DNA of 64,000 nt from positions 1 through 64,000 of the forward strand of contig JAWKMR010000005.1 in NCBI GenBank assembly GCA_041392125.1. Direction: 5' to 3'. The stretch is from Halomarinibacterium sp041392125 (lineage in GTDB: Bacteria; Bacteroidota; Bacteroidia; Flavobacteriales; Flavobacteriaceae). The notes under the pieces are model-generated. The model was not told where the DNA came from and did not search any database. It saw only the letters and a list, made by a program, of their open reading frames with translations. This document shows positions 24,788-33,583 of the stretch, one piece after another. Position 1 is the stretch's first letter, and the number at the start of each line of letters is the position of its first letter. The position numbers and the translations under genes were made by a program.

Positions 24788-26405
24788 AAAGCCTTTTCTC
24801 CTTTTATCACTAGTTTCTGTCCTCATATTTATGGCAAATCTCGATGCCATTTTTGTGAATATCATGGAAGCGAGAAACTTTATTACCGCACGTGAAATGG
24901 TAGTAGATGGCCATTGGTTACTTACAACTATGAACGGTGAACCACGCTATGCAAAACCACCTTTACCCACTTGGCTTACAGCACTTTCAGCACTTATCTT
25001 TGGATTTAAAAACGTATTCTTTTTACGTTTACCCGCCGCTATTATGGGGATAGTCTTAGTTCTTACTTCTTTCAAACTCTTAAAAAAACTAACGCAAAAT
25101 ACTCAATATGCTTTTATAAGTGGATTGGTTATGGCTACTTCATTTTATATAGTTACTGCGGGTCGTGATGCCAATTGGGATATTTTCACCCATAGTTTTA
25201 TGATAGTGAGTATTTACTTTTTATTTCATCTTTTTACTACTGAAGAAAAAAAATATAGAAATGCATTACTAGCCGCTTTATTTTTTGGCTGCTCCTTTAT
25301 GAGCAAAGGACCTGTTTCTTTATATGCATTATGGCTTCCCTTTTTAATTGCCTTTGGAGTTACCTACAACTACAAAAATTTTAAAAGCCGAATTCTTCCG
25401 CTACTACTGTTTTTAATTGTTTCCCTTATACTTTCGGGTTGGTGGTATTGGTACACCTACACATTTGATCCTGAAACAGTAGCCAAAATCACAGAACGCG
25501 AAACCAGCAATTGGGCAGGCTACGAAACCAAACCTTTTTATTACTATTGGAGTTTCTTTACCCAAAGCGGTGTATGGACGATTCCTGCATTTATAGCCTT
25601 GCTGTATCCCTATCTCAAAAACCGGGTTTTTAATAAAAAAGCCTATCAATTTACCTTTTGGTGGACGATGGCTTCGGTAATTTTACTATCTATTATTCCT
25701 GAAAAGAAAGTGCGCTATTTACTCCCTGTTATTATTCCGTTGGCCATGAATACAGGGTTTTATATGGAGTATTTATTCCGAAGATTTGCCGAATTGAAAG
25801 ACAAACGCAAAACATTTCCGGTCTATTTCAACTTCGGCTTAATTGCTATAATAGGAATTATTTTCCCTGTGGGAGGCTATCTCTTTCTGAAGGACCAGCT
25901 TACCGGTGGCTTTTGGATTTGGTTTGTGTTTTTGTCGTTATCACTATTTATTATTGGTGTGGTGATGTTTCGGAATTTAAAAAGAAAAAACATACAGCCA
26001 GTGTTCTATTTAACTATCGCCTTTATTGTGGCAGTGATTTGTTTTGGGATGCCATTAGCAAAAACACTAACTGTAAATCCTGAGTTTAAAGGGTTATCCA
26101 AACTAAACGATTGGCAAACTGAAACGAATTTGAAAGTATATGAGTTTGGCGTATTTTCACCGGAACTTATTTGGGACTTCGGAAAACCCATACAAAGATT
26201 AAGAACCGATAACGAAGTAGCACTCCCTTCAGAAACAACATTTGGATTACTGGTGGCAGAAGAAGATGAAACAAAATTCAAAAACTATTTTAAAGAATAT
26301 ACTATTGAAAAGATAACACGCTACGATATGAATCCGCAAGCCCCAGGGCATCGAACACATCGCCCTAGGTTATGGCGAGATTTGTATCTCCTTACGAAGG
26401 AATAA
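24771..26405 (+). CDS. ArnT-like family 39 glycosyltransferase
   Basis: About 544 residues from ATG 24771, which overlaps the upstream gene by 17 bp; TTG 24762 is possible but less likely. It is an integral membrane protein with about 11-12 hydrophobic helices. The first periplasmic loop carries the acidic motif after a TM (NLDAIFVNIMEARNFITARE), then GEPRYAKPPLPTW, as in PMT/ArnT enzymes that take sugars from a polyprenyl phosphate. A soluble C-terminal domain of about 110 residues follows. Probable acceptors are lipid A or a surface lipid. Confidence 0.87.
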   Translation: MKFLSKKPFLLLSLVSVLIFMANLDAIFVNIMEARNFITAREMVVDGHWLLTTMNGEPRYAKPPLPTWLTALSALIFGFKNVFFLRLPAAIMGIVLVLTSFKLLKKLTQNTQYAFISGLVMATSFYIVTAGRDANWDIFTHSFMIVSIYFLFHLFTTEEKKYRNALLAALFFGCSFMSKGPVSLYALWLPFLIAFGVTYNYKNFKSRILPLLLFLIVSLILSGWWYWYTYTFDPETVAKITERETSNWAGYETKPFYYYWSFFTQSGVWTIPAFIALLYPYLKNRVFNKKAYQFTFWWTMASVILLSIIPEKKVRYLLPVIIPLAMNTGFYMEYLFRRFAELKDKRKTFPVYFNFGLIAIIGIIFPVGGYLFLKDQLTGGFWIWFVFLSLSLFIIGVVMFRNLKRKNIQPVFYLTIAFIVAVICFGMPLAKTLTVNPEFKGLSKLNDWQTETNLKVYEFGVFSPELIWDFGKPIQRLRTDNEVALPSETTFGLLVAEEDETKFKNYFKEYTIEKITRYDMNPQAPGHRTHRPRLWRDLYLLTKE

Positions 26406-26964
26406 ATCGCTTTTGAAGCACTTTCCATAGTTTAAAGAACACCCAGCCTAAAATTCCTCCTACAACCATTCCGGTTATACTATCAAGAGGATAATGCACT
26501 CCAATATAAATACGGCTATACGCTACGATGGCCGCCCAAAAAAGTAACATAAAAGGGAGATATATATAGTGTTTCTTTAACAATAGCCCCGTAAAAACAG
26601 CGATCCCCATACTACTGGACGCATGAGCCGAAAAATAGCCATACCTACCACAATAGTCTGCCAAAAAACGCATTTGCTCTAGTAATGCATTTACTCTACA
26701 AGGACGGGGCCGTTGCACTAAAATATATTTAAATAAATTGGCGAGTTGGTCGGTTGCCGTAATCATAACTATTACGATTACTAAAATGAGTAGCGTGGCT
26801 TTCCAACTAAAGTGTTTCCAAATAAGATACAACAATACTAAATACAGGGGAATGGAAGCAAATTTATTAGTAATAAATAGCCAAAAGCCATCCCATCTTT
26901 CATTTCCCAATTGATTGAGAAATAAAAAAAGTTGTGTGTCATATTTTAGAAGCTCTTCCAGCAT
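26392..26964 (-). CDS. PAP2-family membrane phosphatase
   Basis: 190 residues, about five TM helices. The three phosphatase motifs are visible: KYILVQRPRPC (KxxxxxxRP) near residue 78, SAHASSSMG in place of PSGH, and SRIYIGVHYPLDS (SRxxxxxHxxxD). Enzymes of this type dephosphorylate undecaprenyl pyrophosphate or lipid A/PG phosphates on the outer face of the inner membrane. It overlaps the ArnT-like gene tail to tail by 14 bp. Its start codon overlaps the stop of the gene upstream (TAATG). Confidence 0.9.
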   Translation of the reverse strand: MLEELLKYDTQLFLFLNQLGNERWDGFWLFITNKFASIPLYLVLLYLIWKHFSWKATLLILVIVIVMITATDQLANLFKYILVQRPRPCRVNALLEQMRFLADYCGRYGYFSAHASSSMGIAVFTGLLLKKHYIYLPFMLLFWAAIVAYSRIYIGVHYPLDSITGMVVGGILGWVFFKLWKVLQKRFIPS

Positions 26965-27191
26965 TAGTCTTCGTAGCGAGCTACTTCTCTATCGTAAAAT
27001 TCGGTGGCTTCCCGAATGTAGTTTTCGGCTTCGGTTTCAATTTCTTTTTGGTCATGATCATCAAATTCTTCTAACCATTCCACCTCATCATTTTCAAGGT
27101 TAATAACAAAACGAGGAAATTCGGTATGAATTACAAAGATGGCATCAGGATAATCGGTATTATCACCTAATAGAAATTTAGGTAGTTCCAT
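26964..27191 (-). CDS. Small acidic hypothetical protein, about 75 aa
   Basis: With ATG 27191 (MELPKFLLGDNTDYPDAIFV) the product has about 75 residues and is rich in Glu and Asp, with an amphipathic helical C-terminal half (KEIETEAENYIREATEFYDR). The frame is open to 27212. Its stop codon overlaps the PAP2 start (TAATG), so the two are translated together. The compact acidic fold resembles conserved Flavobacteriaceae proteins of unknown function. No function is proposed. Confidence 0.65.
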   Translation of the reverse strand: MELPKFLLGDNTDYPDAIFVIHTEFPRFVINLENDEVEWLEEFDDHDQKEIETEAENYIREATEFYDREVARYED

Positions 27192-27234
27192 AGTAAAAAA
27201 TTTATACCGCAAATGTACTTATAAAAGTTTATAC

Positions 27235-27242
27235 TAACTTTG
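27235..27242 (+). promoter_or_regulatory. -7 box TAACTTTG upstream of the 27259 gene
   Basis: A perfect TAnnTTTG lies 16 bp before the ATG at 27259. No TTG is seen at the expected -33 distance, so it is only a partial match. Confidence 0.4.
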
Positions 27243-27258
27243 AAAGAAACTAAGTCTC

Positions 27259-27927
27259 ATGTTCGTAGGTCATTACGCAGCAGCATTTGCCTTAAAAGGT
27301 AAAGAATCTAAGACTTCTTTGGGCATGCTATTTATAGCGACCCAATTTGTCGATATCCTGTTTTTTCCTTTTACGCTTATAGGAATTGAAAAAATAGAAT
27401 TTGTTAAGGGTTTTACTGAAGTGAACAATTTTAAAATGGAATTTCCTTTTACGCATGGGTTATTAGCCTCTCTGCTTTGGGGCCTTTTGTGTTACTTACT
27501 ATATTATTATATTCTTGCTAAGAAAAGTGAAAAAAGAAAACGCATTGCTTTGGTCATGGGACTAGCGGTGCTATCGCATTGGTTTATCGATTTAATTGTA
27601 CACATTCCGGATTTGCCTTTAGTGTATGGTGAACCGAAACTGGGCTTTGGACTTTGGAATTATCGAGATGTTGCCTTTATTTTAGAAGGCTTATTATTGC
27701 TACTGGGTTGGATGTATTATATGCAAAAAACACAAGAAAAAAAGCCTTGGGGAAAATACATGGCATATCTTTTTATGGCCTTCCTGTTTTTTGTGAATTA
27801 TGTGAATTTTTACATGCTTCCTGCTTCCGAAGATTTGCTAGGACTTACCGTTTCGGCACTTTTTTCATTTTTCTTTTTGGCATTGTTAGCACATCTTATG
27901 GATAGAGGAAGAATCGTAAAGACTTAA
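27259..27927 (+). CDS. Integral membrane protein, YdjM/DUF457-like putative metal-dependent hydrolase
   Basis: 222 residues with about six TM helices. The N-terminal FVGHYAAAFALKG and the central VLSHWFIDLIVHIPDLPLVY place conserved His and Asp residues in or near membrane segments, as in the YdjM/LexA-regulated hydrolase-like family. The activity of this family is not established. It is transcribed as a single gene from the intergenic region shared with the minus-strand PAP2 pair. Confidence 0.7.
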   Translation: MFVGHYAAAFALKGKESKTSLGMLFIATQFVDILFFPFTLIGIEKIEFVKGFTEVNNFKMEFPFTHGLLASLLWGLLCYLLYYYILAKKSEKRKRIALVMGLAVLSHWFIDLIVHIPDLPLVYGEPKLGFGLWNYRDVAFILEGLLLLLGWMYYMQKTQEKKPWGKYMAYLFMAFLFFVNYVNFYMLPASEDLLGLTVSALFSFFFLALLAHLMDRGRIVKT

Positions 27928-27971
27928 ACTTTTTTTTAAAAAAGTAGTCAAAACTTAAACGTCTTTGCCTC

Positions 27972-29270
27972 ATGAAACAAATCCTACTGGTTGCTTTTGT
28001 ATTGTTTATTAATTTTAGTGGCCTTACACAACTCTACTTTCCTCCCAATGGGTCCAATGAGTGGGAAACGATGCCTATTGAAGACCTAAACTGGTGCCAA
28101 GAAAATATTGATGCACTATATCAATTTCTGGACAACAACGATACCAAAGCTTTTATTTTATTAAAAGACGGAAAAATAGTATTGGAACAGTATTTTGATG
28201 GTTTTACTGCGGAGTCTAACTGGTATTGGGCTTCGGCAGGAAAAACACTCACCGCAGTCATGGTAGGTATTGCTCAACAGGAGGGATTTTTGGATATTAA
28301 TGACCCTACTTCCGATTATCTGGGAACAGGTTGGACCAGTTGCACACCCGCTCAGGAAGCAGCGATTTCCGTTCGTAATCAACTCACCATGACCTCGGGT
28401 CTTGACGATGGGGTGACCGACCCCTATTGTACTGACCCTGCTTGTTTGCAATATTTAGCAGATTCTGGTACTCGTTGGGCCTATCACAACGGTCCCTATA
28501 CACTTTTGGACGGAGTCATTGAAAACGCTACCGGACAAACACTTAATACTTATACTCAGCAAAAGATAAAAAACATTACCGGGATGAACGGCTTATATGT
28601 TCCTTCGGGATATAATAATGTCTATTGGAGTACCCCTCGCAGTATGGCACGTTTTGGGTTACTAACCCTGAACCAAGGCAACTGGAACGGCACCCAAATT
28701 ATTACCGATAGTAATTACTTTAACCAAATGGTGAATACCTCTCAAGACCTAAATCCTTCCTATGGGTACTTATGGTGGCTCAACGGAAAAGACAGTTTTA
28801 TGCTCCCAAGTTTACAAACGGTATTTCCGGGACCTTTGTTTCCAAATGCTCCCGACGATATGATTTCGGGCTTGGGTGCCGACGGGCAGTTTGTAAATGT
28901 GATCCCCTCCCAAAATATGGTGTGGATCCGCATGGGCGAAGACCCCTCTAGTGTTCCTGTACCCTATTTATTGAATATTGTTATTTGGGATTATATCAAT
29001 GATTTTGAATGCGAACTAAGCACCGAAAATCTTACTGTTCCCAAAATTACGCTGTACCCCAACCCTGTAAAAGACCAATTATATATTACTACTTCAACAA
29101 ACCTTACTAACACCTCTTACCAAATCTACAACCCTTTGGGGCAATTGGTAAAGAAAGGTACTTTTAAAAATGAAGCTACATTTAACGTACAATACCTTAG
29201 CCAGGGACTGTATTTTCTATCAGTTTCTACGGAAAATAGCTCACAAACTCTACCCTTTGTGAAAGAGTAA
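27972..29270 (+). CDS. Secreted serine hydrolase (beta-lactamase/DD-peptidase fold) with T9SS sorting domain
   Basis: 432 residues. A signal peptide (QILLVAFVLFINFSGLTQ) is followed by a class C beta-lactamase-like domain with the SxxK nucleophile SAGK near residue 89 and a Tyr motif region at GTRWAYHNGPY. The last about 75 residues form a type A type-IX-secretion sorting domain: LYPNPVKDQLYITTS, then YQIYNPLGQLVKKG, then YLSQGLYFLSV. It is exported by Sec, then T9SS, and probably anchored on the surface or released. Substrate unknown (esterase, peptidase or amidase). Confidence 0.9.
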   Translation: MKQILLVAFVLFINFSGLTQLYFPPNGSNEWETMPIEDLNWCQENIDALYQFLDNNDTKAFILLKDGKIVLEQYFDGFTAESNWYWASAGKTLTAVMVGIAQQEGFLDINDPTSDYLGTGWTSCTPAQEAAISVRNQLTMTSGLDDGVTDPYCTDPACLQYLADSGTRWAYHNGPYTLLDGVIENATGQTLNTYTQQKIKNITGMNGLYVPSGYNNVYWSTPRSMARFGLLTLNQGNWNGTQIITDSNYFNQMVNTSQDLNPSYGYLWWLNGKDSFMLPSLQTVFPGPLFPNAPDDMISGLGADGQFVNVIPSQNMVWIRMGEDPSSVPVPYLLNIVIWDYINDFECELSTENLTVPKITLYPNPVKDQLYITTSTNLTNTSYQIYNPLGQLVKKGTFKNEATFNVQYLSQGLYFLSVSTENSSQTLPFVKE

Positions 29271-29271
29271 A

Positions 29272-30060
29272 TTATTTAAGTATTTCCTTTATCACTTCCT
29301 GATACTCCTTAAATGTCGGGACATTATGATGATCTCCCCCCTCCAGCGATATAAACTGTTTCCTATCTACTTTTAGTAAATTAAATAAATCTTGAGACTC
29401 TGCATAAGAAGTAGTGGGATCTTCAGTGCCGTGAAAAATGGTGGTGGGAACAGTAATGTTGGGGATATCTTTATAGGTAGGAAACTGATATCGCATTAAA
29501 AAAATAGGTGATAGTAAAAATTTATGCCGCACGGCTCTTTTCATGGTATAAAAAGGTGCTTCAAGAATAATATGCTTCGGTTGGTATGCAGCACCAATAT
29601 GTGCCGCAAACGTACTCCCCAAAGAATACCCATAGACAATAATTTTATCTTCTTTATAGAATTTTCGCACGTAGCCATAAGCCACTAATGCGTCAGTGTA
29701 CATTTTTTGTTCATTAAAAGTACCCGAAGATTTTCCATACCCCCGGAAATCGATCATAAATACCTCATACCCATGCTGCAAAAAGGTAGGCGCAAAGGCC
29801 CCCCAACGATTTAAATTTCCTTTGTTTCCGTGGAAAAAAAGAACGATCCCTTTAGGGTTTTCAAGTGTGAAATGCAAAGCATTAAGGGTTTCCCCATCTG
29901 CAGTAGTAAAGTTGACCTCCTCAAAGTTTTCCGGAAATTGATACACCGCATCTTTCGGTATTTTCTTCCCGGGACGGAATAATAATAACTCCTGAAAAAA
30001 ATAAAAAAATACAAGTCCCACCCCTATGACAATCAACACACTTTTAAAAAAAATCTTCAT
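29272..30060 (-). CDS. Membrane-anchored alpha/beta hydrolase
   Basis: 262 residues: an N-terminal TM helix (about 7-25), then an alpha/beta hydrolase of the BAAT/ABHD13-like group. It has oxyanion-loop LFFHGNKGN, nucleophile elbow GYSLGS near residue 142, acid in FHGTEDP and His in GGDHHNVPT. Lipase/esterase-like activity is likely; the substrate is unknown. It lies 3 bp downstream of a close paralogue (30064-30921). Confidence 0.88.
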   Translation of the reverse strand: MKIFFKSVLIVIGVGLVFFYFFQELLLFRPGKKIPKDAVYQFPENFEEVNFTTADGETLNALHFTLENPKGIVLFFHGNKGNLNRWGAFAPTFLQHGYEVFMIDFRGYGKSSGTFNEQKMYTDALVAYGYVRKFYKEDKIIVYGYSLGSTFAAHIGAAYQPKHIILEAPFYTMKRAVRHKFLLSPIFLMRYQFPTYKDIPNITVPTTIFHGTEDPTTSYAESQDLFNLLKVDRKQFISLEGGDHHNVPTFKEYQEVIKEILK

Positions 30061-30063
30061 AGC

Positions 30064-30921
30064 CTATTTTTTTCCTCGAATAAAGTTCAAACTGGTGTGT
30101 TCTTTATCAATACTATAATTTCCGGTGTTATTGAGAATTTCATGGATGGCTTGATGGTAACTTTCAAAATTATGAAGGTTTTTATGTCCTCCGCCTATAA
30201 TGGGAAATAACTTAGTGGAAGTGGGTTTAATCTTAGACAATTGCAAACTCGATTTAAACTGGATCACCCGGTCACTGGTCCCGTGAATGATATTGATGGG
30301 GCATTGCACATACTTAATCCATTTATAGGTTGGCATTTGATATCGCATGACCAATCCCAACGGAATTAAAGGTAGGTATCGTTTCACATTGTTTGACATA
30401 CTGAAATACGGACAAGCCAAAACTAAGGCTTTAGGGTTATTCACCGAAGCCACTTTGGTGGCTAATCCCGTACCCAACGATCGTCCATAAACAATAATCC
30501 TACTTTCACTTACTTTTTCTTTAATCCTATCGTACACAAAAAGCGCATCCCGTTTCATACTGTCTTGGCTGAGCTTCCCAGTGCTTTTGCCAAAACCGCG
30601 GTAATCAATCATAATAACATCAAAATTATGAATGGTGAAATCTACCGCAAACTTCCCCCAGCCTTTAATGCTTTTGCTATTACCCTTTAAATAATACACT
30701 ACCCCTTTGGGCTTTTCAGATTTAAAATGAAGGCCGTTAATCACAGAGCCATCTTCCAATTCTAAATTATACTCTTCTGCCACCTGATTTTCATACTGAA
30801 ACACAAAATCTTTGGGAAGTTTTTCAGGATGAAATAGAAATCGTTCCTGAAAGAAGTATAAAAAAATACTTACCACCGCTATGATAATGATGAGGATAAT
30901 TAGATAGGATGTCCATTCCAT
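30064..30921 (-). CDS. Membrane-anchored alpha/beta hydrolase (paralogue)
   Basis: About 285 residues starting at ATG 30921 (MEWTSYLIILIIIIAVVSIF). The frame is open to 30987, but that leader would overlap the dnaK terminator at 30950-30979. An N-terminal TM anchor precedes an alpha/beta hydrolase with GRSLGTG elbow, HGTSDR acid segment and GGGHKNLHNF histidine. Order and motifs match the next gene, so the pair arose by tandem duplication. Activity unknown. Confidence 0.87.
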   Translation of the reverse strand: MEWTSYLIILIIIIAVVSIFLYFFQERFLFHPEKLPKDFVFQYENQVAEEYNLELEDGSVINGLHFKSEKPKGVVYYLKGNSKSIKGWGKFAVDFTIHNFDVIMIDYRGFGKSTGKLSQDSMKRDALFVYDRIKEKVSESRIIVYGRSLGTGLATKVASVNNPKALVLACPYFSMSNNVKRYLPLIPLGLVMRYQMPTYKWIKYVQCPINIIHGTSDRVIQFKSSLQLSKIKPTSTKLFPIIGGGHKNLHNFESYHQAIHEILNNTGNYSIDKEHTSLNFIRGKK

Positions 30922-30949
30922 AATAACGATGTTAAAAATATTGGGTAAC

Positions 30950-30979
30950 AAAAAACCCCACCAAAAGGTAGGGTTTTTT
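30950..30979 (-). terminator. Rho-independent terminator downstream of dnaK
   Basis: AAAAAACCC-C-ACC / GGT-A-GGGTTTTTT around an AAAA loop, with one mismatch. On the minus strand it ends in a T run, about 70 bp after the dnaK stop. Confidence 0.75.
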
Positions 30980-30998
30980 CTATACATGTGATAGTAAA

Positions 30999-31045
30999 TT
31001 ATTTCACTTCTTCAAAATCTATGCTTCGACTTTGCTCAGGACAGA
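30999..31045 (-). other. Second copy of the dnaK 3' end plus REP-like spacer
   Basis: On the minus strand, the true dnaK end reads VDFEEVK then TAG (31069-31046). It is followed by a 23-nt spacer containing a REP-like core (31024-31040), then a second run reading IDFEEVK then TAA (31022-30999). The two 24-nt copies differ at five positions within their shared stretch. Nearly all of these are synonymous codon changes (GAC/GAT, TTC/TTT, GTC/GTG, AAG/AAA, TAG/TAA). Confidence 0.8.
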
Positions 31046-32959
31046 CTACTTGACTTCTTCGAAGTCTACGTCCTCAACATCGGCACCTTCTTGTCCATTG
31101 GAACCAGCATTACTCCCTCCGTCTGAGTGAGTATTTGTATCTCCGGCATTGCCGGCGGCTTGAGCTTTGTATAACTCTTCGCTGGCAGTTTTCCAGGCTT
31201 CGTTAATTTTATCCAACGCCGGCTGAATGGTATCTACATCTTTGGTTTCGTAGGCCTTCTTAAGGTCTTCCAAAGCTGCTTCAATGGGTTGCTTTTTGTC
31301 GTCACTTAGCTTGTCGCCAAACTCCTTCAATTGCTTTTCCGTTTGGAAAATCATCGCATCGGCCTCATTGATTTTATCCGCAGTTTCTTTCGCTTTTTTA
31401 TCGGCTTCGGCATTTGCCTCAGCATCGGCTTTCATCTTTTTAATTTCGTCTTCTGTTAATCCGGAAGATGCTTCAATACGGATGTCTTGTTTTTTACCGG
31501 TCGCTTTATCTTCGGCACTTACTTTAATAATTCCGTTGGCATCAATATCGAAGGTAACTTCAATTTGAGGTACTCCTCTCGGCGATGGTGGAATCCCGTC
31601 TAAGTGAAAACGACCAATGGTTTTATTATCGTTTGCCATAGGACGCTCTCCTTGCAATACGTGGATTTCCACACTGGGCTGATTGTCGGCAGCGGTACTA
31701 AACACCTGACTTTTCTTAGTAGGTATCGTCGTATTCGCGTCAATCAATTTGGTCATCACGCTACCCATGGTTTCAATACCCAAAGAGAGCGGGGTTACGT
31801 CTAGTAACAATACATCTTTTACGTCTCCAGTTAACACCCCACCTTGTATCGCCGCTCCAATAGCCACTACCTCATCCGGGTTTACCCCTTTGCTAGGCGC
31901 TTTCCCGAAGAATTTCTCCACCGCTTCTTGCACCGCAGGAATACGCGTAGAACCTCCTACAAGGATGATTTCATCAATATCACTTTTGCTTAATCCGGCG
32001 GCTTTCATTGCTTTTTCACAAGGAGCAATGGTTCTTTTTACTAAGTCTTCAATTAACTGCTCAAACTTCGCACGGCTTAAGGTTTTTACTAAGTGTTTTG
32101 GACCACTGGCTGTTGCTGTTACGTAAGGCAAGTTAATTTCGGTCTGTGTAGAAGAAGACAATTCAATTTTAGCTTTTTCAGCCGCTTCTTTCAAACGTTG
32201 CAACGCCATTGGGTCCTTACGGAGATCCATATCTTCTTCTTTTTGGAACTCGTCTGCTAACCAGTTAATGATTTTTTGATCCACATCGTCACCTCCCAAG
32301 TGTGTATCCCCATCGGTAGCCAATACTTCAAAAACACCATCTCCTAATTCTAAGATAGATACGTCATGCGTTCCTCCTCCAAAGTCGAATACCACAATTT
32401 TTTGATCGGTATGTTTTTTATCCAATCCGTAGGCTAATGCCGCCGCAGTAGGCTCGTTAATAATACGCTCTACTTTTAATCCGGCAATTTCTCCTGCTTC
32501 TTTGGTAGCTTGACGCTGACTGTCATTAAAATAGGCAGGTACTGTAATTACGGCACGCGTTACATCTTGTCCTAGGTAATCTTCAGCAGTTTTCTTCATT
32601 TTCTGAAGAATCATCGCACTCAATTCCTGTGGGGTATATAAACGTCCGTCAATATCCACACGTGGGGTATCGTTATCTCCTTTTACTACTTTATAGGCAG
32701 CTCTTTCGGCTTCTTTGGCAGATTCCGAAAATTTATTCCCCATAAAACGTTTAATAGAAGAAATGGTTTTGGTAGGATTTGTTACCGCTTGTCTTTTAGC
32801 TGGGTCACCTACTTTAATTTCACCGCCTTCAACAAATGCAATCACCGAAGGCGTAGTACGTTTCCCTTCAGCATTTGGGATTACCGTTGGCTCGCTACCT
32901 TCCATCACCGAAACGCAAGAGTTGGTTGTTCCTAAGTCGATTCCAATTATTTTACTCAT
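31046..32959 (-). CDS. dnaK: Molecular chaperone DnaK (Hsp70)
   Basis: 637 residues. The ATPase domain starts IIGIDLGTTNSCVSVMEGSE, with IINEPTAAALAYGLDK, VFDFGGGTHDVSILELG and ILVGGSTRIPAVQ. The substrate-binding domain has DVTPLSLGIETMG, and a helical lid ends in a Gly/Asn/Asp-rich tail closing VDFEEVK. Length and motifs are normal. It is a single gene: no grpE or dnaJ is adjacent. An inverted repeat lies upstream (33040-33054), a terminator is downstream, and REP-like copies flank both sides. Confidence 0.97.
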   Translation of the reverse strand: MSKIIGIDLGTTNSCVSVMEGSEPTVIPNAEGKRTTPSVIAFVEGGEIKVGDPAKRQAVTNPTKTISSIKRFMGNKFSESAKEAERAAYKVVKGDNDTPRVDIDGRLYTPQELSAMILQKMKKTAEDYLGQDVTRAVITVPAYFNDSQRQATKEAGEIAGLKVERIINEPTAAALAYGLDKKHTDQKIVVFDFGGGTHDVSILELGDGVFEVLATDGDTHLGGDDVDQKIINWLADEFQKEEDMDLRKDPMALQRLKEAAEKAKIELSSSTQTEINLPYVTATASGPKHLVKTLSRAKFEQLIEDLVKRTIAPCEKAMKAAGLSKSDIDEIILVGGSTRIPAVQEAVEKFFGKAPSKGVNPDEVVAIGAAIQGGVLTGDVKDVLLLDVTPLSLGIETMGSVMTKLIDANTTIPTKKSQVFSTAADNQPSVEIHVLQGERPMANDNKTIGRFHLDGIPPSPRGVPQIEVTFDIDANGIIKVSAEDKATGKKQDIRIEASSGLTEDEIKKMKADAEANAEADKKAKETADKINEADAMIFQTEKQLKEFGDKLSDDKKQPIEAALEDLKKAYETKDVDTIQPALDKINEAWKTASEELYKAQAAGNAGDTNTHSDGGSNAGSNGQEGADVEDVDFEEVK

Positions 32960-33023
32960 ACTATTATAGTTATATATTTTTGAAAATTCCGTTTTAAATT
33001 CGGTTTACTTATTTCAATCATTA

Positions 33024-33054
33024 TGCCATGGCAAAGTGGCTGACATGGTGTCAG
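33024..33054 (-). promoter_or_regulatory. Palindromic sites upstream of dnaK
   Basis: TGCCATGGCA (33024-33033, perfect palindrome) and CTGACATGGTGTCAG (33040-33054, 6-bp arms) lie 65-95 bp before the dnaK start. No CIRCE element is present. They are candidate binding sites for a heat-shock regulator; this is inference. Confidence 0.4.
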
Positions 33055-33069
33055 TTTCTTTTCGTCAAT

Positions 33070-33133
33070 TGCGCCCTTCGACTTCGCTCAGGGCGCACCG
33101 GGCTGTTCGCGCTACATGGTAGCTAGCTACCAT
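33070..33133. repeat. REP-like palindrome and adjacent perfect palindrome
   Basis: TGCGCCCT...AGGGCGCA (33070-33097) encloses CTTCGACTTCGCTCAGG (33076-33092), whose near-identical copy is at 31024-31040 beyond the other end of dnaK. ATGGTAGCTAGCTACCAT (33116-33133) is a perfect 18-bp palindrome beside it. Confidence 0.75.
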
Positions 33134-33216
33134 CCCTATTGCTTTTTTAGATTGTTGGATGATTGGATTTTTAGATCTTTCGATTAAAAAATATAACTTT
33201 ATATCAAATTTATCGT

Positions 33217-33561
33217 ATGAGCCTTTTTGAAAAAAACCTTGCCATTTTCGATAAACTCGTCGCCATGAATCCTAAGTTCGAACGTCTAGGTAAAACCATG
33301 CCCTATTGCGCTGCCAATACGCATATGTTTGCCTTACTCAACAAAGATGGGGAACTAGGGTTGCGACTTTCTAAGGAATCGCAAGAGACATTCAAAGCAA
33401 CATTCAACACCACCATTTTCAAATCCTACGGAGCTGTGATGAAAGATTATGTATTGGTACCCAACGAAATGCTGAACGATTTAAAACTACTTTCTACATA
33501 CCTCAACGAGAGTTATGAGTATGTGATGTCATTACCTGCTAGTCCGAGAAAGAAGAAATAA
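33217..33561 (+). CDS. TfoX N-terminal-domain-like protein
   Basis: 114 residues. The middle part (RLGKTMPYCAANTHMFALLN, then GELGLRLSKESQETF) and the end (GAVMKDYVLVPNEMLND) have the layout of TfoX_N domain proteins, small alpha/beta proteins related to the N-terminal half of the competence regulator TfoX/Sxy. The C-terminal Sxy half is absent. It is a single gene, convergent with the restriction enzyme gene. Function unknown. Confidence 0.7.
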   Translation: MSLFEKNLAIFDKLVAMNPKFERLGKTMPYCAANTHMFALLNKDGELGLRLSKESQETFKATFNTTIFKSYGAVMKDYVLVPNEMLNDLKLLSTYLNESYEYVMSLPASPRKKK

Positions 33562-33583
33562 TAACTTAACGATAATTAATTCA

